Part shown: positions 54,381 to 63,085 of the stretch, piece by piece
Layout: each line of letters opens with the position of its first letter
Numbering within the stretch: position 1 is the stretch's first letter
Source of the DNA: Pseudobacter ginsenosidimutans
Lineage (GTDB): Bacteria; Bacteroidota; Bacteroidia; Chitinophagales; Chitinophagaceae
Assembly (NCBI RefSeq): GCF_007970185.1
Contig: NZ_CP042431.1
Coordinates: forward strand, 2,232,001-2,296,000
Reading direction: 5' to 3'
Length of the DNA: 64,000 bases
Notes under the pieces: model-generated
The model's input: only the letters and a program-made list of their open reading frames with translations
What the model was told of the DNA's origin: nothing
The model's database searches: none
Position numbers and translations under genes: made by a program

Positions 54381-55580
54381 TTATTGCTTGTTTTCTTCTG
54401 TTACTGCATTCCAGATAGCTGTCTGGTTACCGAAGATCTTGGAGAATCCTCTCACGTCTTCGCCGCTCCAGCCATTGTTCATTTCTCCGTACTTGCCGAA
54501 TTTGCTGCTCATGAGATCGAATTTGCTTTCGATGCCGATGATCTGGAAACGGTAAGGTGCGAGATGAACATACACATCACCGGTTACATTCTGTTGTGCG
54601 TTCTCGAGGAAGGCTTCGATATCACGCATAACGGGATCGAGGATCTGACCTTCATGAAGCCAGTTGCCGTAAAACTGTGCCAGCTGGTCTTTCCAGTTGA
54701 GCTGCCATTTGGTGAGCACATGTTTTTCGAGCGCGTGGTGCGCTTTCAGAATAACCATTGGTGCTGCTGCTTCAAAACCTACGCGGCCTTTGATACCGAT
54801 AATGGTATCGCCTACGTGGATATCACGGCCAACACCGTAAGCGCCGGCAATGCTTTGCAGGTACTGGATGGCTTCGGCAGGATGTGCGAATGCTTTTCCG
54901 TCAACCGCTTTCAGCTCACCTTTCTCAAAAGAAAGCTTCACTTCGCGCTCATCTTTGGCAGTAACCTGTGTGGGCCAGGCTTCTTCGGGGAGCATGCCTT
55001 TGGAGTTGAGGGTTTCTTTACCGCCAACGCTGGTGCCCCAGAGGCCTTTATTGATAGAGTACATGGCTTTGTTGAAATTCATATCAACGCCTTTACCCTT
55101 GAGGTATTCGATCTCTGCTTCGCGGCTCAGTTTGAGATCGCGGATGGGAGTGATGATCTCCACGTTGGGGATCATGATATGGAAGATCATGTCAAAACGG
55201 ACCTGGTCGTTACCGGCACCGGTAGAACCGTGGGCAACTGCTTCTGCTCCGAGTTTCTGAACATGCTCAGCGATGTGAACTGCCTGTACCAGACGTTCTG
55301 CGCTTACACTTAAGGGATAAGTGTTGTTCTTGAGAACGTTTCCGTACACGAGGTATCGGATGATGCGATCATAATATGATTTAACGGCATCCACTGTTGT
55401 GTGGGTTTTCACACCAAGCTTGTAAGCGTGCGCTTCGATCTGTTTCAGTTCTTCTTCGCTGAAGCCGCCGGTGTTCACAATAATGGAATGCACTTCATAA
55501 CCTTTATCTTCTCCGAGATATTTAACACAGTACGACGTGTCAAGGCCGCCGCTGAATCCGAGTACAATTTTCTTTGCCAT
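54381..55580 (-). CDS. argG: Argininosuccinate synthase
   Basis: A 399-residue ATP-dependent ligase joining citrulline and aspartate. The P-loop-like GFSGGLDTSYC (residues 8-18) and AHGSTGAGNDQVRFD near residue 117 are diagnostic. Length and spacing are normal. Confidence 0.95.
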   Translation of the reverse strand: MAKKIVLGFSGGLDTSYCVKYLGEDKGYEVHSIIVNTGGFSEEELKQIEAHAYKLGVKTHTTVDAVKSYYDRIIRYLVYGNVLKNNTYPLSVSAERLVQAVHIAEHVQKLGAEAVAHGSTGAGNDQVRFDMIFHIMIPNVEIITPIRDLKLSREAEIEYLKGKGVDMNFNKAMYSINKGLWGTSVGGKETLNSKGMLPEEAWPTQVTAKDEREVKLSFEKGELKAVDGKAFAHPAEAIQYLQSIAGAYGVGRDIHVGDTIIGIKGRVGFEAAAPMVILKAHHALEKHVLTKWQLNWKDQLAQFYGNWLHEGQILDPVMRDIEAFLENAQQNVTGDVYVHLAPYRFQIIGIESKFDLMSSKFGKYGEMNNGWSGEDVRGFSKIFGNQTAIWNAVTEENKQ

Positions 55581-55598
55581 CGCTTTCTTCCAAATGGT

Positions 55599-56321
55599 TT
55601 AAAAATTAAAGATCTGTTGAAACAGTTTTTTTGATTTGTTGGCAGGTTTGCCGTCTTTGTCTTTACTGTCTTTATTCAGGAAAGGTTGCAGGAATTTCCA
55701 CTGTTTGAAACGGAGGAGTCTTTCCAGTACACTTTTCTTTTCTTCAAAGAATTCTTTTGTTTCCTGAGGCTGATAGTGATCTTTGGGATCGAAGAGCATT
55801 GCCGTACACATGCAGTTCTTTCTCTCTTTGCTCATGAGGATCTCATAGTTCACACAGCTTTTGCAGCCTGCCCAGAAAGCTTCGTCCTGGGTAAGCTCGG
55901 AATAGGTAACAGGTTCATAACCCAGCTCACTGTTGATCTTCATCACAGCCAGACCAGTGGTAAGGCCGAAGATCTTGGCTTCAGGATATTTCTGTCTGGA
56001 GAGATCGAAGATCTTGCGCTTGATCATCTTGGCCAGTCCGCCCTTTCTGAAGTTGGGGGAAACGATCAGTCCGGAGTTGGCAACATATTCGCCATGGCCC
56101 CAGGTTTCGATATAGCAAAAGCCGGCCCATACGCCATCCTGGTTGAAGGCGATGACGGCTTTCCCTTCGCGCATTTTCAGTTGAATATATTCAGGGGATC
56201 TTTTAGCGATGCCCGTTCCTCTTGCTTTGGCAGAGGAAGCCATTTCATCACAGATGATCTGAGCAAAGCTCAGATGGGATTCATCGGCTATAAGAACCTG
56301 GAATGTTTGTTGAGTTTCCAT
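55599..56321 (-). CDS. GNAT acyltransferase, probable acylglutamate synthase of the arg operon
   Basis: A 240-residue GNAT-fold protein leading the arg operon. The acyl-CoA site is visible as GLIVSPNFRKGGLAKMIKRK near residue 85, and KIFGLTTGLAVMKINSELGY follows. Four cysteines in the C-terminal third (WAGCKSCVN and KNCMCTAM) could bind a metal. No other gene for the first step, acylation of glutamate, is in the operon, so this is its likely provider. Substrate (acetyl- or succinyl-CoA) is unproven. Confidence 0.75.
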   Translation of the reverse strand: METQQTFQVLIADESHLSFAQIICDEMASSAKARGTGIAKRSPEYIQLKMREGKAVIAFNQDGVWAGFCYIETWGHGEYVANSGLIVSPNFRKGGLAKMIKRKIFDLSRQKYPEAKIFGLTTGLAVMKINSELGYEPVTYSELTQDEAFWAGCKSCVNYEILMSKERKNCMCTAMLFDPKDHYQPQETKEFFEEKKSVLERLLRFKQWKFLQPFLNKDSKDKDGKPANKSKKLFQQIFNF

Positions 56322-56494
56322 TTATGGCTCTACAATAAAAAGGGTGAACAATGACGAGACAATTCAGATGATGCAGTGAAGGAACGCAGGACTACCCGCC
56401 AGAGGCCGGGCTCACATAGTTCCAATAAATGATCAGGGGGATACTATGGTAATTGAGTATCAACGTCGTACATGGACGGGAACAGGCTGAAAGT

Positions 56495-56518
56495 AAAAAA
56501 CTGTACGGAGCTGTACAG
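56495..56518 (-). terminator. Candidate attenuator in the arg leader
   Basis: On the minus strand CTGTAC-AGCTCC-GTACAG forms a hairpin followed directly by six T residues. It lies between the putative promoter and the first gene, about 175 bases before it, so it would stop transcription inside the leader unless overridden. A larger structure just upstream (56523-56588) could be the alternative fold. Confidence 0.5.
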
Positions 56519-56637
56519 GAAAAATCCCACGCACTATAGTGCTGGCGGTGAGCGCCATCACATCAGCGAGTGTATAGTGGAGATTTTTTTGCATTTCTCT
56601 ATTAGATGTACTTTGAACTCAAATTTTTTTGACAGCA

Positions 56638-56645
56638 CAAATGTA
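56638..56645 (-). promoter_or_regulatory. Candidate -7 element for the arg operon
   Basis: On the minus strand this reads TACATTTG (TAnnTTTG). The TGTAAA/TTTACA motifs overlap and precede it (56642-56696), the right place for a repressor site. Confidence 0.5.
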
Positions 56646-56749
56646 AATACGTTTTTTGGTTTACACGGGTTTTTAAGTGTAAAATTTTCGTTTACAATTT
56701 CCTGCCCGCCCTGGGGCGGCGTGGAGGCAACAGCTTCAAAGGCAGCCTT

Positions 56750-57508
56750 TTATTTGCTGGTAACGGGAATGGAGTGGATTGCGGCGCTCATTTCGCGGAT
56801 CAGCCCGGCGTCTTTTTCGATGGCATTGCCGATCACGATCACGTCTGCACCGGCCTTGCAATTGCGGTAGGCCTTCTCCGGATCTGTAATGCCGCCACCG
56901 ATCACGAGGGGCACTTCAATCACCTTTGATACGTGTTCGATCATGCTTTCGGTGATCGGTCTCCTGGCGCCGCTGCCGGCATCCATGTAGATCAGCTTCA
57001 TGCCCAGCATCTCGCCGGCCATGGCTGTACACATGGCGATTTCATTCTTGTCTGCCGGAATAGGCGTTGCATTGCTGATATAACTCACGGTAGTGGGAGC
57101 TCCACCATCGATGACCATATAACCGGTGGAGATGATCTCCAGCCCGCTCTGCTTAACCTGGGGCGCAGAGATGACGTGCTGCCCGATCAGCAGTTCCGGA
57201 TTACGGCCTGAAATGAGAGAAAGGTATAAGAGTGCGTCCGCATGTCTGGACAACTGGGAGGGGGATCCCGGGAATAATACCACGGGTATATTACATTCTT
57301 TCTTTACCTGCATAACCACCTCATCGAGGTGATTGGAAACAACCAGGCTACCGCCGATCAGGAGGTAGTCTACGGATGCGTCCATTGCCAGGGTTGTTAA
57401 TTCAGTGATCTTTTCTACGGTCACTTTATCCGGATCAATGAGAACGGCAAACGATTTATGTCCTTTCGCTTTCTGTAAGAGTAGTGATTGGTAAATACGA
57501 TTCGTCAT
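56750..57508 (-). CDS. Geranylgeranylglyceryl phosphate synthase family (PcrB/GGGPS)
   Basis: A 252-residue TIM-barrel prenyltransferase joining a prenyl diphosphate to glycerol-1-phosphate. Family patterns are KSFAVLIDPDKV near residue 20, VLFPGSPSQLSRHADALLYL near residue 75, IYMDAGSGARRPI near residue 165 and PLVIGGGITDPEKAYRNCKA near residue 195. ATG at 57508 was chosen, since the upstream in-frame extension is unconserved. This ether-lipid enzyme is classically archaeal, but a bacterial group occurs in Bacteroidota, including Chitinophaga. Its physiological product there is not settled. Confidence 0.9.
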   Translation of the reverse strand: MTNRIYQSLLLQKAKGHKSFAVLIDPDKVTVEKITELTTLAMDASVDYLLIGGSLVVSNHLDEVVMQVKKECNIPVVLFPGSPSQLSRHADALLYLSLISGRNPELLIGQHVISAPQVKQSGLEIISTGYMVIDGGAPTTVSYISNATPIPADKNEIAMCTAMAGEMLGMKLIYMDAGSGARRPITESMIEHVSKVIEVPLVIGGGITDPEKAYRNCKAGADVIVIGNAIEKDAGLIREMSAAIHSIPVTSK

Positions 57509-57572
57509 GCCTGTGCTATTGGATCTATGCAAAAATGCGAAAACTTTTCCGTAATAACGAGGGTGAATTTTA

Positions 57573-57824
57573 CTCTCTGTCAGGGACATATGAATTTTTG
57601 TTTTTCTCATTTTGTTTTGGTGGCCGGTTGGGGGTGTTGGACGGGCTGACAAAACAAACCACCGCAGGTGGGGTTTTATGGGGATGGGTTGGTAGGATCG
57701 GCGGTGGTGCCGGGATGAGCTGTGGAGCTTTTGTTTTGAAGGCCCGGCCCAACATCCCCAACCCGGCCAGGGGCACTATGAGTGGGCAGAAGGGAAAACA
57801 AAAATTCAAATGCCCTGCAGAGAG
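57573..57824 (+). repeat. Dispersed hairpin repeat, copy C
   Basis: A diverged and longer member of the family at 43-195 and 428-566. The core starts GGGCTGACAAAACAAACC (57643) and ends TTTTGTTTTGAAGGCCCGG (57730-57748). It shares GGGTTGG and GGCGGTGGTGC with copy B. Arms of about 80 bases pair along most of their length: 57573-57605 against 57795-57824, and 57622-57647 against 57741-57770, with few mismatches. The transcript would fold into one very long hairpin. Confidence 0.7.
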
Positions 57825-58325
57825 TGGGTGGTGGGAGGATGGTGGTGGAGGTGCAGCAGGGTGGATAGTTTGGGGAGTTGTATTAATTGTGTGGTACTAA
57901 CATGGTGGGATATGCGGTGGGGAAATGGACAGATGGTGCGGGCTGTATTAAAGCATCATTAAGTTTTGAGGTAATGGGAAAATACCCAATTGCAGTGTAT
58001 GCATCCGGAGATGCCGGATGAATCCTTACTATGATGAAATTGTTGGGGTTTTATATTTCGTATATAGATAGGCGTTATGGCGGAATCTGGTATCAGATTT
58101 GAAGGGAAGAATTTTCTTCGCACAAAAAAATGATGTTGGTGAAGCTGAACAAAATTCAGGTATGGCTGTAATTCAATGGCCATTCCCTATAACCGGCACG
58201 GGTATTGAATTAGTACGATATAAATAATACAGAAATTTATAATGAAAAACAAAAAAAACTTTGCCGGTTTGCGGGCCGGTAATGCCGGTAAAATCCAGGA
58301 ATGCAATGCCAGTAAGCGATAGCTA

Positions 58326-58347
58326 TTTTCCACATCTCTTATCCACA
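58326..58347. promoter_or_regulatory. Two DnaA-box matches upstream of nrdJ
   Basis: TTATCCACA at 58339-58347 is a perfect DnaA box, and TTTTCCACA at 58326-58334 is a common variant, in the same orientation 13 bases apart. They lie about 95-115 bases before nrdJ. DnaA control of ribonucleotide reductase is known for E. coli nrdAB. Chance occurrence of one box is not excluded. Confidence 0.5.
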
Positions 58348-58440
58348 GTTTGTGCATATTTAAGAGGCTGGATTTTGAATACCAAAAGATACTTTCGTTT
58401 TCCCTCATTCACTAATCTCTAACGTTTAATTACTAACCTT

Positions 58441-61400
58441 ATGACTAATAAGAAGCAATCTGGCAAGGGTTTGCAGTTCAGCCGTCGCTTTACCCGGGAG
58501 GGTACCGATGTGTTTGACCTGTTCGAGTACGATTACCGTACCTCCGTGATCCGCAATCCAAGCGGGGAAGTGGTGTTTGAAATGACCAATGTAGAGGTAC
58601 CGAAACAGTGGTCGCAGATTGCTACAGATATTCTCGCCCAGAAATATTTCCGCAAGGCAGGAGTGCCGCAGGCCGATGGCTCCACAGGCCGCGAGACCTC
58701 CGTAAAGCAGGTTGCTCATCGTATGGCCAACTGCTGGCGGGTATGGGGCGAACGTTATGGTTATTTCGCATCAGCCAAAGATGCACAGGTCTTCTATGAA
58801 GAACTGGTGTATTGTATCCTTAACCAGTCCTGCACACCCAACTCTCCGCAATGGTTCAATACCGGCCTCTTCGAGAGCTATGGCATCAAGGGCAAACCAC
58901 AGGGCCATTATTATGTGGACCCGGTGGATGGTAAACTCAAAAAATCTACTTCTGCATATGAGCGTCCCCAGCCACACGCCTGCTTCATCCTCAGCGTAGA
59001 GGATGACCTGGTGAACGATGGCGGTATCATGGACCTCTGGATGCGTGAAGCACGCATCTTCAAATATGGAAGCGGCGTGGGCACCAATTTCTCCCATATC
59101 CGCGGAGAAGGCGAAAAGCTCAGCGGCGGCGGAACTTCCAGCGGCCTCATGAGCTTCCTGAAGATCGGCGACCGCGCAGCAGGCGCCATCAAGTCAGGCG
59201 GCACCACCAGGCGCGCAGCCAAAATGGTCTGCCTGGACCTCGATCACCCCGAAGTGCTGGACTTCATCAACTGGAAGATGGAGGAAGAAAAGAAAGTGGC
59301 TGCCCTCATCGCTGCAGGTTACCCCAGCGATTATGAAGGCGAAGCTTATCGCACGGTGAGTGGACAAAATTCCAATAACTCCGTTCGCATCCCCAACGAG
59401 TTCTTCACCAAACTGGAAAATAATGAAGACTGGGAACTGAAGGCACGCACAGATGGCCGCGTGATGAAGAAAGTGCCTGCGCGTGAAGTATGGAACCAGA
59501 TCGCTTATGCCGCCTGGCGCTGCGCAGACCCCGGCACTCAATACGATACCACCATCAATGAATGGCATACATCTCCGAAAGGTGGCCGTATCAACGCTTC
59601 CAATCCCTGCAGCGAGTACATGTTCCTCGACAATACCGCCTGCAACCTTGCTTCCGCCAATCTCCGCAAATTCTACGACGAGAACACCAACACCTTCGAT
59701 GTTGAAGGTTTTGAATATACCTGCCGCCTCTGGACAGTAGTTCTGGAAGTGTCTGTGCTGATGGCGCAGTTCCCTTCCAAAGAAGTAGCGCAACTCAGCT
59801 ATGATTACCGAACTCTCGGTCTGGGATATGCGAACCTCGGCTCCATGCTGATGGTGATGGGTATCGCTTATGACAGTGAGGAAGCGCGCGGCATTGCGGG
59901 CGCACTCACAGCTATCATGACGGGGATTGCCTACAAAACATCCGCTGAAATGGCCGGTATCCTCGGGCCCTTCGATCGATACAAAGAGAATGCAGAAGAT
60001 ATGATGCGTGTAATGCGCAATCACCGTCTTGCTGCTTATGATGCAGATGAATATGAAGCGCTGAGCGTAAAACCTGTTGGCATCAAAGCGAAATATTGCC
60101 CGGATTACCTGCTCAAAGCCGCTACCAAGGCCTGGGATGAAGCTGTTCAACTGGGTGAGCAATATGGCTATCGCAATGCACAGACCACGGTGATCGCACC
60201 TACCGGCACTATCGGCCTGGTAATGGATTGCGATACTACCGGTGTTGAACCTGATTTCGCACTGGTGAAATTCAAGAAACTTTCCGGCGGCGGTTATTTC
60301 AAGATCATCAACCAGTCTGTTCCCACGGCCCTCAAGAACCTCGGCTATGCACAGAAGGAGATCGAAGCCATTGTGAAATATGCAGTAGGCGCCGGTAACT
60401 TTGCAGGCGCTCCGCATATCAACCACCAAACGCTCAGTGAAAAAGGATTCATCGCCGAAGAGATCAAAAAACTGGATGCAGCTGTTGGCTCAGCTTTCGA
60501 GATAGGTTTCGTATTCAATGTTTATACGCTTGGAGAAGAATGTCTGCAACGCCTCGGTTTCAAACCCGAGCAGTATTTCAACTTCGAATGGAGCTTGCTG
60601 GAAGCACTCGGCTTCACCGATGAACAGATCGAAGCAGCCAATGATTATGTTTGCGGCACCATGACCGTTGAAGGCGCGCCATATCTCAAAGCTGAACACC
60701 TTCCTGTTTTCGATTGCGCCAACAAATGCGGCAACAAAGGTCAGCGCTATATCCATGCGCATGGGCATATCCGTATGATGGCCAGCGCACAACCATTCCT
60801 CAGCGGCGCCATCTCCAAAACCATCAACCTTCCCAACGAAGCGAAAGTGGAAGAGATTGCCGATGCTTATATGATGAGCTGGCAGCTGGGCCTCAAAGCC
60901 TGCGCCCTCTACCGCGATGGCAGCAAACTCAGCCAGCCACTCAGCAACAAGAGCGACAAGAAAAAGAAATCAGAAGAAGATACTGCCGCAGCAGAACAAC
61001 AACCCGTTGCTGAACAGCAGCAGGAATCCATGATCGTTGACATGAGCAAGCTCACGATCCAGGAACTCCTTGATGAAGTTCAAAAACGTGTACAGGCTTC
61101 TCCCGATACAAAACTCAAACGTCAGCTGGCCCGTATCGTAGAGCACAGAACGCTGCCGGCTAAACGAAGAGGCTATACGCAGAAAGCCAAGATAAACGGA
61201 CAAACCATCTTCCTCCGCACCGGTGAGTATTCCGACGGAACTGTGGGTGAGATCTTCATCGATATGGCAAAAGAAGGCGCCACCATGCGCAGCATGCTGA
61301 ACTGCTTTGCCATTGCGGTGTCTATCGGCCTTCAATATGGTGTGCCGCTGGAAGAATTCGTGGATAAGTTCGTGTTCACGCGTTTTGATCCTGCGGGAAT

Positions 61401-61818
61401 GGTGGACCATCCGAATATCAAGAGCACTACTTCCATTGTCGACTTCATCTTCCGTGCACTGGCGTACGAGTACCTGAAGCGCTCAGACCTGGTGCATGTG
61501 CTGGACAGACCTGAAGTGATGAACACCGGTACAGATGATTGGGATGAAATTCCTACTTCGCTGGAGTATGATAAAACAACGCCCGAACTGAGTGATGTTC
61601 GTGTGTTGGCAGCCAAGTCCGGGTACAAAGCGCCGGAACCTGAGCCTGCCAGGAATCGCGCCGTGAAAGCGGAAACCGGAGGCCTCGATGCAATGAACGC
61701 AGCAGCCAAGAGCATGCAAAGCGATGCGCCTGCCTGCAATACCTGCGGCCACATCACCATCAGGAGCGGCACCTGCTACAAATGCCTGAACTGCGGCAAT
61801 AGCATGGGCTGCAGCTAA
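58441..61818 (+). CDS. nrdJ: Adenosylcobalamin-dependent ribonucleotide reductase (class II)
   Basis: A 1125-residue enzyme reducing ribonucleotides to deoxyribonucleotides without oxygen dependence. The active-site region NPCSEYMFLDNTACNLAS has its Cys at 390, and GSGVGTNFSHIRGEG near residue 205 and PTGTIGLVMDCDTTGVEPD near residue 590 are typical of the B12 type. A Cys-rich C-terminal tail (CNTCGH through CYKCLNCG to SMGCS) resembles a zinc ribbon and probably relays electrons. No cobalamin riboswitch was seen upstream. Confidence 0.94.
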   Translation: MTNKKQSGKGLQFSRRFTREGTDVFDLFEYDYRTSVIRNPSGEVVFEMTNVEVPKQWSQIATDILAQKYFRKAGVPQADGSTGRETSVKQVAHRMANCWRVWGERYGYFASAKDAQVFYEELVYCILNQSCTPNSPQWFNTGLFESYGIKGKPQGHYYVDPVDGKLKKSTSAYERPQPHACFILSVEDDLVNDGGIMDLWMREARIFKYGSGVGTNFSHIRGEGEKLSGGGTSSGLMSFLKIGDRAAGAIKSGGTTRRAAKMVCLDLDHPEVLDFINWKMEEEKKVAALIAAGYPSDYEGEAYRTVSGQNSNNSVRIPNEFFTKLENNEDWELKARTDGRVMKKVPAREVWNQIAYAAWRCADPGTQYDTTINEWHTSPKGGRINASNPCSEYMFLDNTACNLASANLRKFYDENTNTFDVEGFEYTCRLWTVVLEVSVLMAQFPSKEVAQLSYDYRTLGLGYANLGSMLMVMGIAYDSEEARGIAGALTAIMTGIAYKTSAEMAGILGPFDRYKENAEDMMRVMRNHRLAAYDADEYEALSVKPVGIKAKYCPDYLLKAATKAWDEAVQLGEQYGYRNAQTTVIAPTGTIGLVMDCDTTGVEPDFALVKFKKLSGGGYFKIINQSVPTALKNLGYAQKEIEAIVKYAVGAGNFAGAPHINHQTLSEKGFIAEEIKKLDAAVGSAFEIGFVFNVYTLGEECLQRLGFKPEQYFNFEWSLLEALGFTDEQIEAANDYVCGTMTVEGAPYLKAEHLPVFDCANKCGNKGQRYIHAHGHIRMMASAQPFLSGAISKTINLPNEAKVEEIADAYMMSWQLGLKACALYRDGSKLSQPLSNKSDKKKKSEEDTAAAEQQPVAEQQQESMIVDMSKLTIQELLDEVQKRVQASPDTKLKRQLARIVEHRTLPAKRRGYTQKAKINGQTIFLRTGEYSDGTVGEIFIDMAKEGATMRSMLNCFAIAVSIGLQYGVPLEEFVDKFVFTRFDPAGMVDHPNIKSTTSIVDFIFRALAYEYLKRSDLVHVLDRPEVMNTGTDDWDEIPTSLEYDKTTPELSDVRVLAAKSGYKAPEPEPARNRAVKAETGGLDAMNAAAKSMQSDAPACNTCGHITIRSGTCYKCLNCGNSMGCS

Positions 61819-61845
61819 ACTGGAATGAAACCTCTGCAAATACTG

Positions 61846-61872
61846 ACCCGTCAGGAAACTGGCGGGTTTTTT
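61846..61872 (+). terminator. Terminator after nrdJ
   Basis: ACCCGTCAG and CTGGCGGGT pair with one wobble or mismatch around a short loop, followed by six T residues. Confidence 0.82.
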
Positions 61873-61893
61873 CTGCATATTGCTTACATGGCT

Positions 61894-61964
61894 GAGCCGA
61901 TTAGTTGTATTATTCGGCTCAAAAAATGACTAAATTTGAGCCGATTATCAATTTTATTCGGCTC
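61894..61964. promoter_or_regulatory. Paired inverted-repeat operators at the second fic gene
   Basis: Two 27-base inverted repeats, 61894-61920 and 61938-61964, each have GAGCCGATTA on the left and TATTCGGCTC on the right. They start 44 bases apart. The second ends on the base before the ATG at 61965, so it covers the ribosome-binding region. The sequence is unrelated to the operator of the first fic gene. Confidence 0.8.
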
Positions 61965-63068
61965 ATGCAATACAACTGGCAATTACCCGATTGGCCCGAT
62001 TTCAGGTTTGATCTTCAACAGGCAGAAGATGCGCTCCTTCAATTCGAAAGGGAAACAGGAGATGTAAGCGGCATGCTCCGGGCGATGCCAGATAATGAGG
62101 CGCAGGAGGCCATTACTCAAACATTGATTGCAGAGGCTATTAAAACATCTGCTATAGAAGGGGAATTCTTCAGCAGAAAGGATGTGGTGTCTTCTATTAA
62201 AAATCGGTTAGGCCTTAATGTTACACCGGAAAATGTTAAGGATAAGAAAGCGCAGGGAGCGGCAGAATTGGTAGTTGATGTGCGTAACAGTTATGCAGAA
62301 CCACTCACTGAGGATAAATTATTCGAATGGCATAAGGCTCTCCTGAAGCAGAGCAAGCATATAAATACAGGTGCCTGGAGGAAAGATGATGAGCCGACGC
62401 AGGTGATCTCAGGAACGATTGGCCGGGAGACCATTCATTTTGAAGCCCCGCCATCGGCCCGTGTTCCTGAGGAAATGAACCGGTTTATCAATTGGTTCAA
62501 TGATACAGCTCCTGGTGGAAAAAGAGAAATCAGGAATGCTCCAATACGGTCTGCGATTGCGCATCTGTATTTTGAAAGTATTCACCCCTTTGAAGATGGC
62601 AATGGACGAATTGGCAGAGCAATTGCAGAGAAAGCATTATCTCAAACTATAGGGAGACCAGTGCTGTTGAGTCTTTCCGCTACCATTGAGCGGAATAAAA
62701 AAGATTACTATGCTGCATTTGCAACTGCACAGAAAAGTAACGATATCACTGATTGGGTCATTTACTTCACCCAGGTGATACTACAAGCTCAACATGAAGC
62801 CAAAAGCATGATTGAGCTTACTTTGAGTAAAACGAAGTTTTTTGATAGATATAAAGGCAGCCTAAATGAACGTCAATTAAAAGCCATCAACAAAATGCTG
62901 GAAGCATTACCTGAAGGTTTTGAAGGTGGAATGACGGCAAAAAAATACATGAGTATCACGAGGGCCTCCAAAGCAACTGCCACCAGGGACCTGCAGGAGC
63001 TTTCTGAAAAAGGAGTATTGTTATCTCAGGGAGGAGGAAGAAGCATACACTATAACCTGAATATTTAA
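61965..63068 (+). CDS. Fic family protein with DUF4172-type N-terminus
   Basis: 367 residues from ATG at 61965. An in-frame ATG at 61926 lies inside the operator region and would add an unconserved leader. The N-terminus (YNWQLPDWPDFRFD) is the DUF4172 pattern. The inhibitory motif TSAIEG is at residues 61-66 and the catalytic loop HPFEDGNGRIGR at 207-218, both intact. The C-terminal MTAKKYMSITRASKATATRD is a winged helix likely to bind the operator. A SUKH-family gene follows after 17 bases. Confidence 0.9.
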   Translation: MQYNWQLPDWPDFRFDLQQAEDALLQFERETGDVSGMLRAMPDNEAQEAITQTLIAEAIKTSAIEGEFFSRKDVVSSIKNRLGLNVTPENVKDKKAQGAAELVVDVRNSYAEPLTEDKLFEWHKALLKQSKHINTGAWRKDDEPTQVISGTIGRETIHFEAPPSARVPEEMNRFINWFNDTAPGGKREIRNAPIRSAIAHLYFESIHPFEDGNGRIGRAIAEKALSQTIGRPVLLSLSATIERNKKDYYAAFATAQKSNDITDWVIYFTQVILQAQHEAKSMIELTLSKTKFFDRYKGSLNERQLKAINKMLEALPEGFEGGMTAKKYMSITRASKATATRDLQELSEKGVLLSQGGGRSIHYNLNI

Positions 63069-63085
63069 CCGAAAACCGATCGGTC

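Larger units (their letters stand above)
56322..56749. other. Leader and promoter region of the arg operon
   Basis: 428 bases without a gene. It holds the operon's -7 candidate, a structured leader (stems around 56523-56588), a candidate attenuator hairpin at 56501-56518, and four TGTAAA/TTTACA motifs at 56642-56647, 56660-56665, 56678-56683 and 56691-56696. Confidence 0.55.
57509..58440. other. Intergenic region before nrdJ
   Basis: 932 bases. It holds dispersed repeat copy C (57573-57824), a short stem (CATCCGG and CCGGATG around 58003-58021), a G/C stem (CCGGTTTGCGGGCCGG near 58263) and two DnaA-box matches close to nrdJ. An open frame across the repeat (57484-57900) looks like repeat-derived sequence, not a gene. 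Confidence 0.6.

Noticed and set aside
57484-57900. 138-residue Gly/Trp-rich open frame
   Set aside because: It spans repeat copy C and has repeat-derived composition; no protein family pattern.
58200-58440. Cobalamin riboswitch upstream of the B12-dependent reductase
   Set aside because: No recognisable B12-box pattern; the stems present are short and unrelated.
59194-60429. 411-residue open frame antisense to nrdJ
   Set aside because: It is a shadow of nrdJ; the sense frame contains the catalytic motifs.
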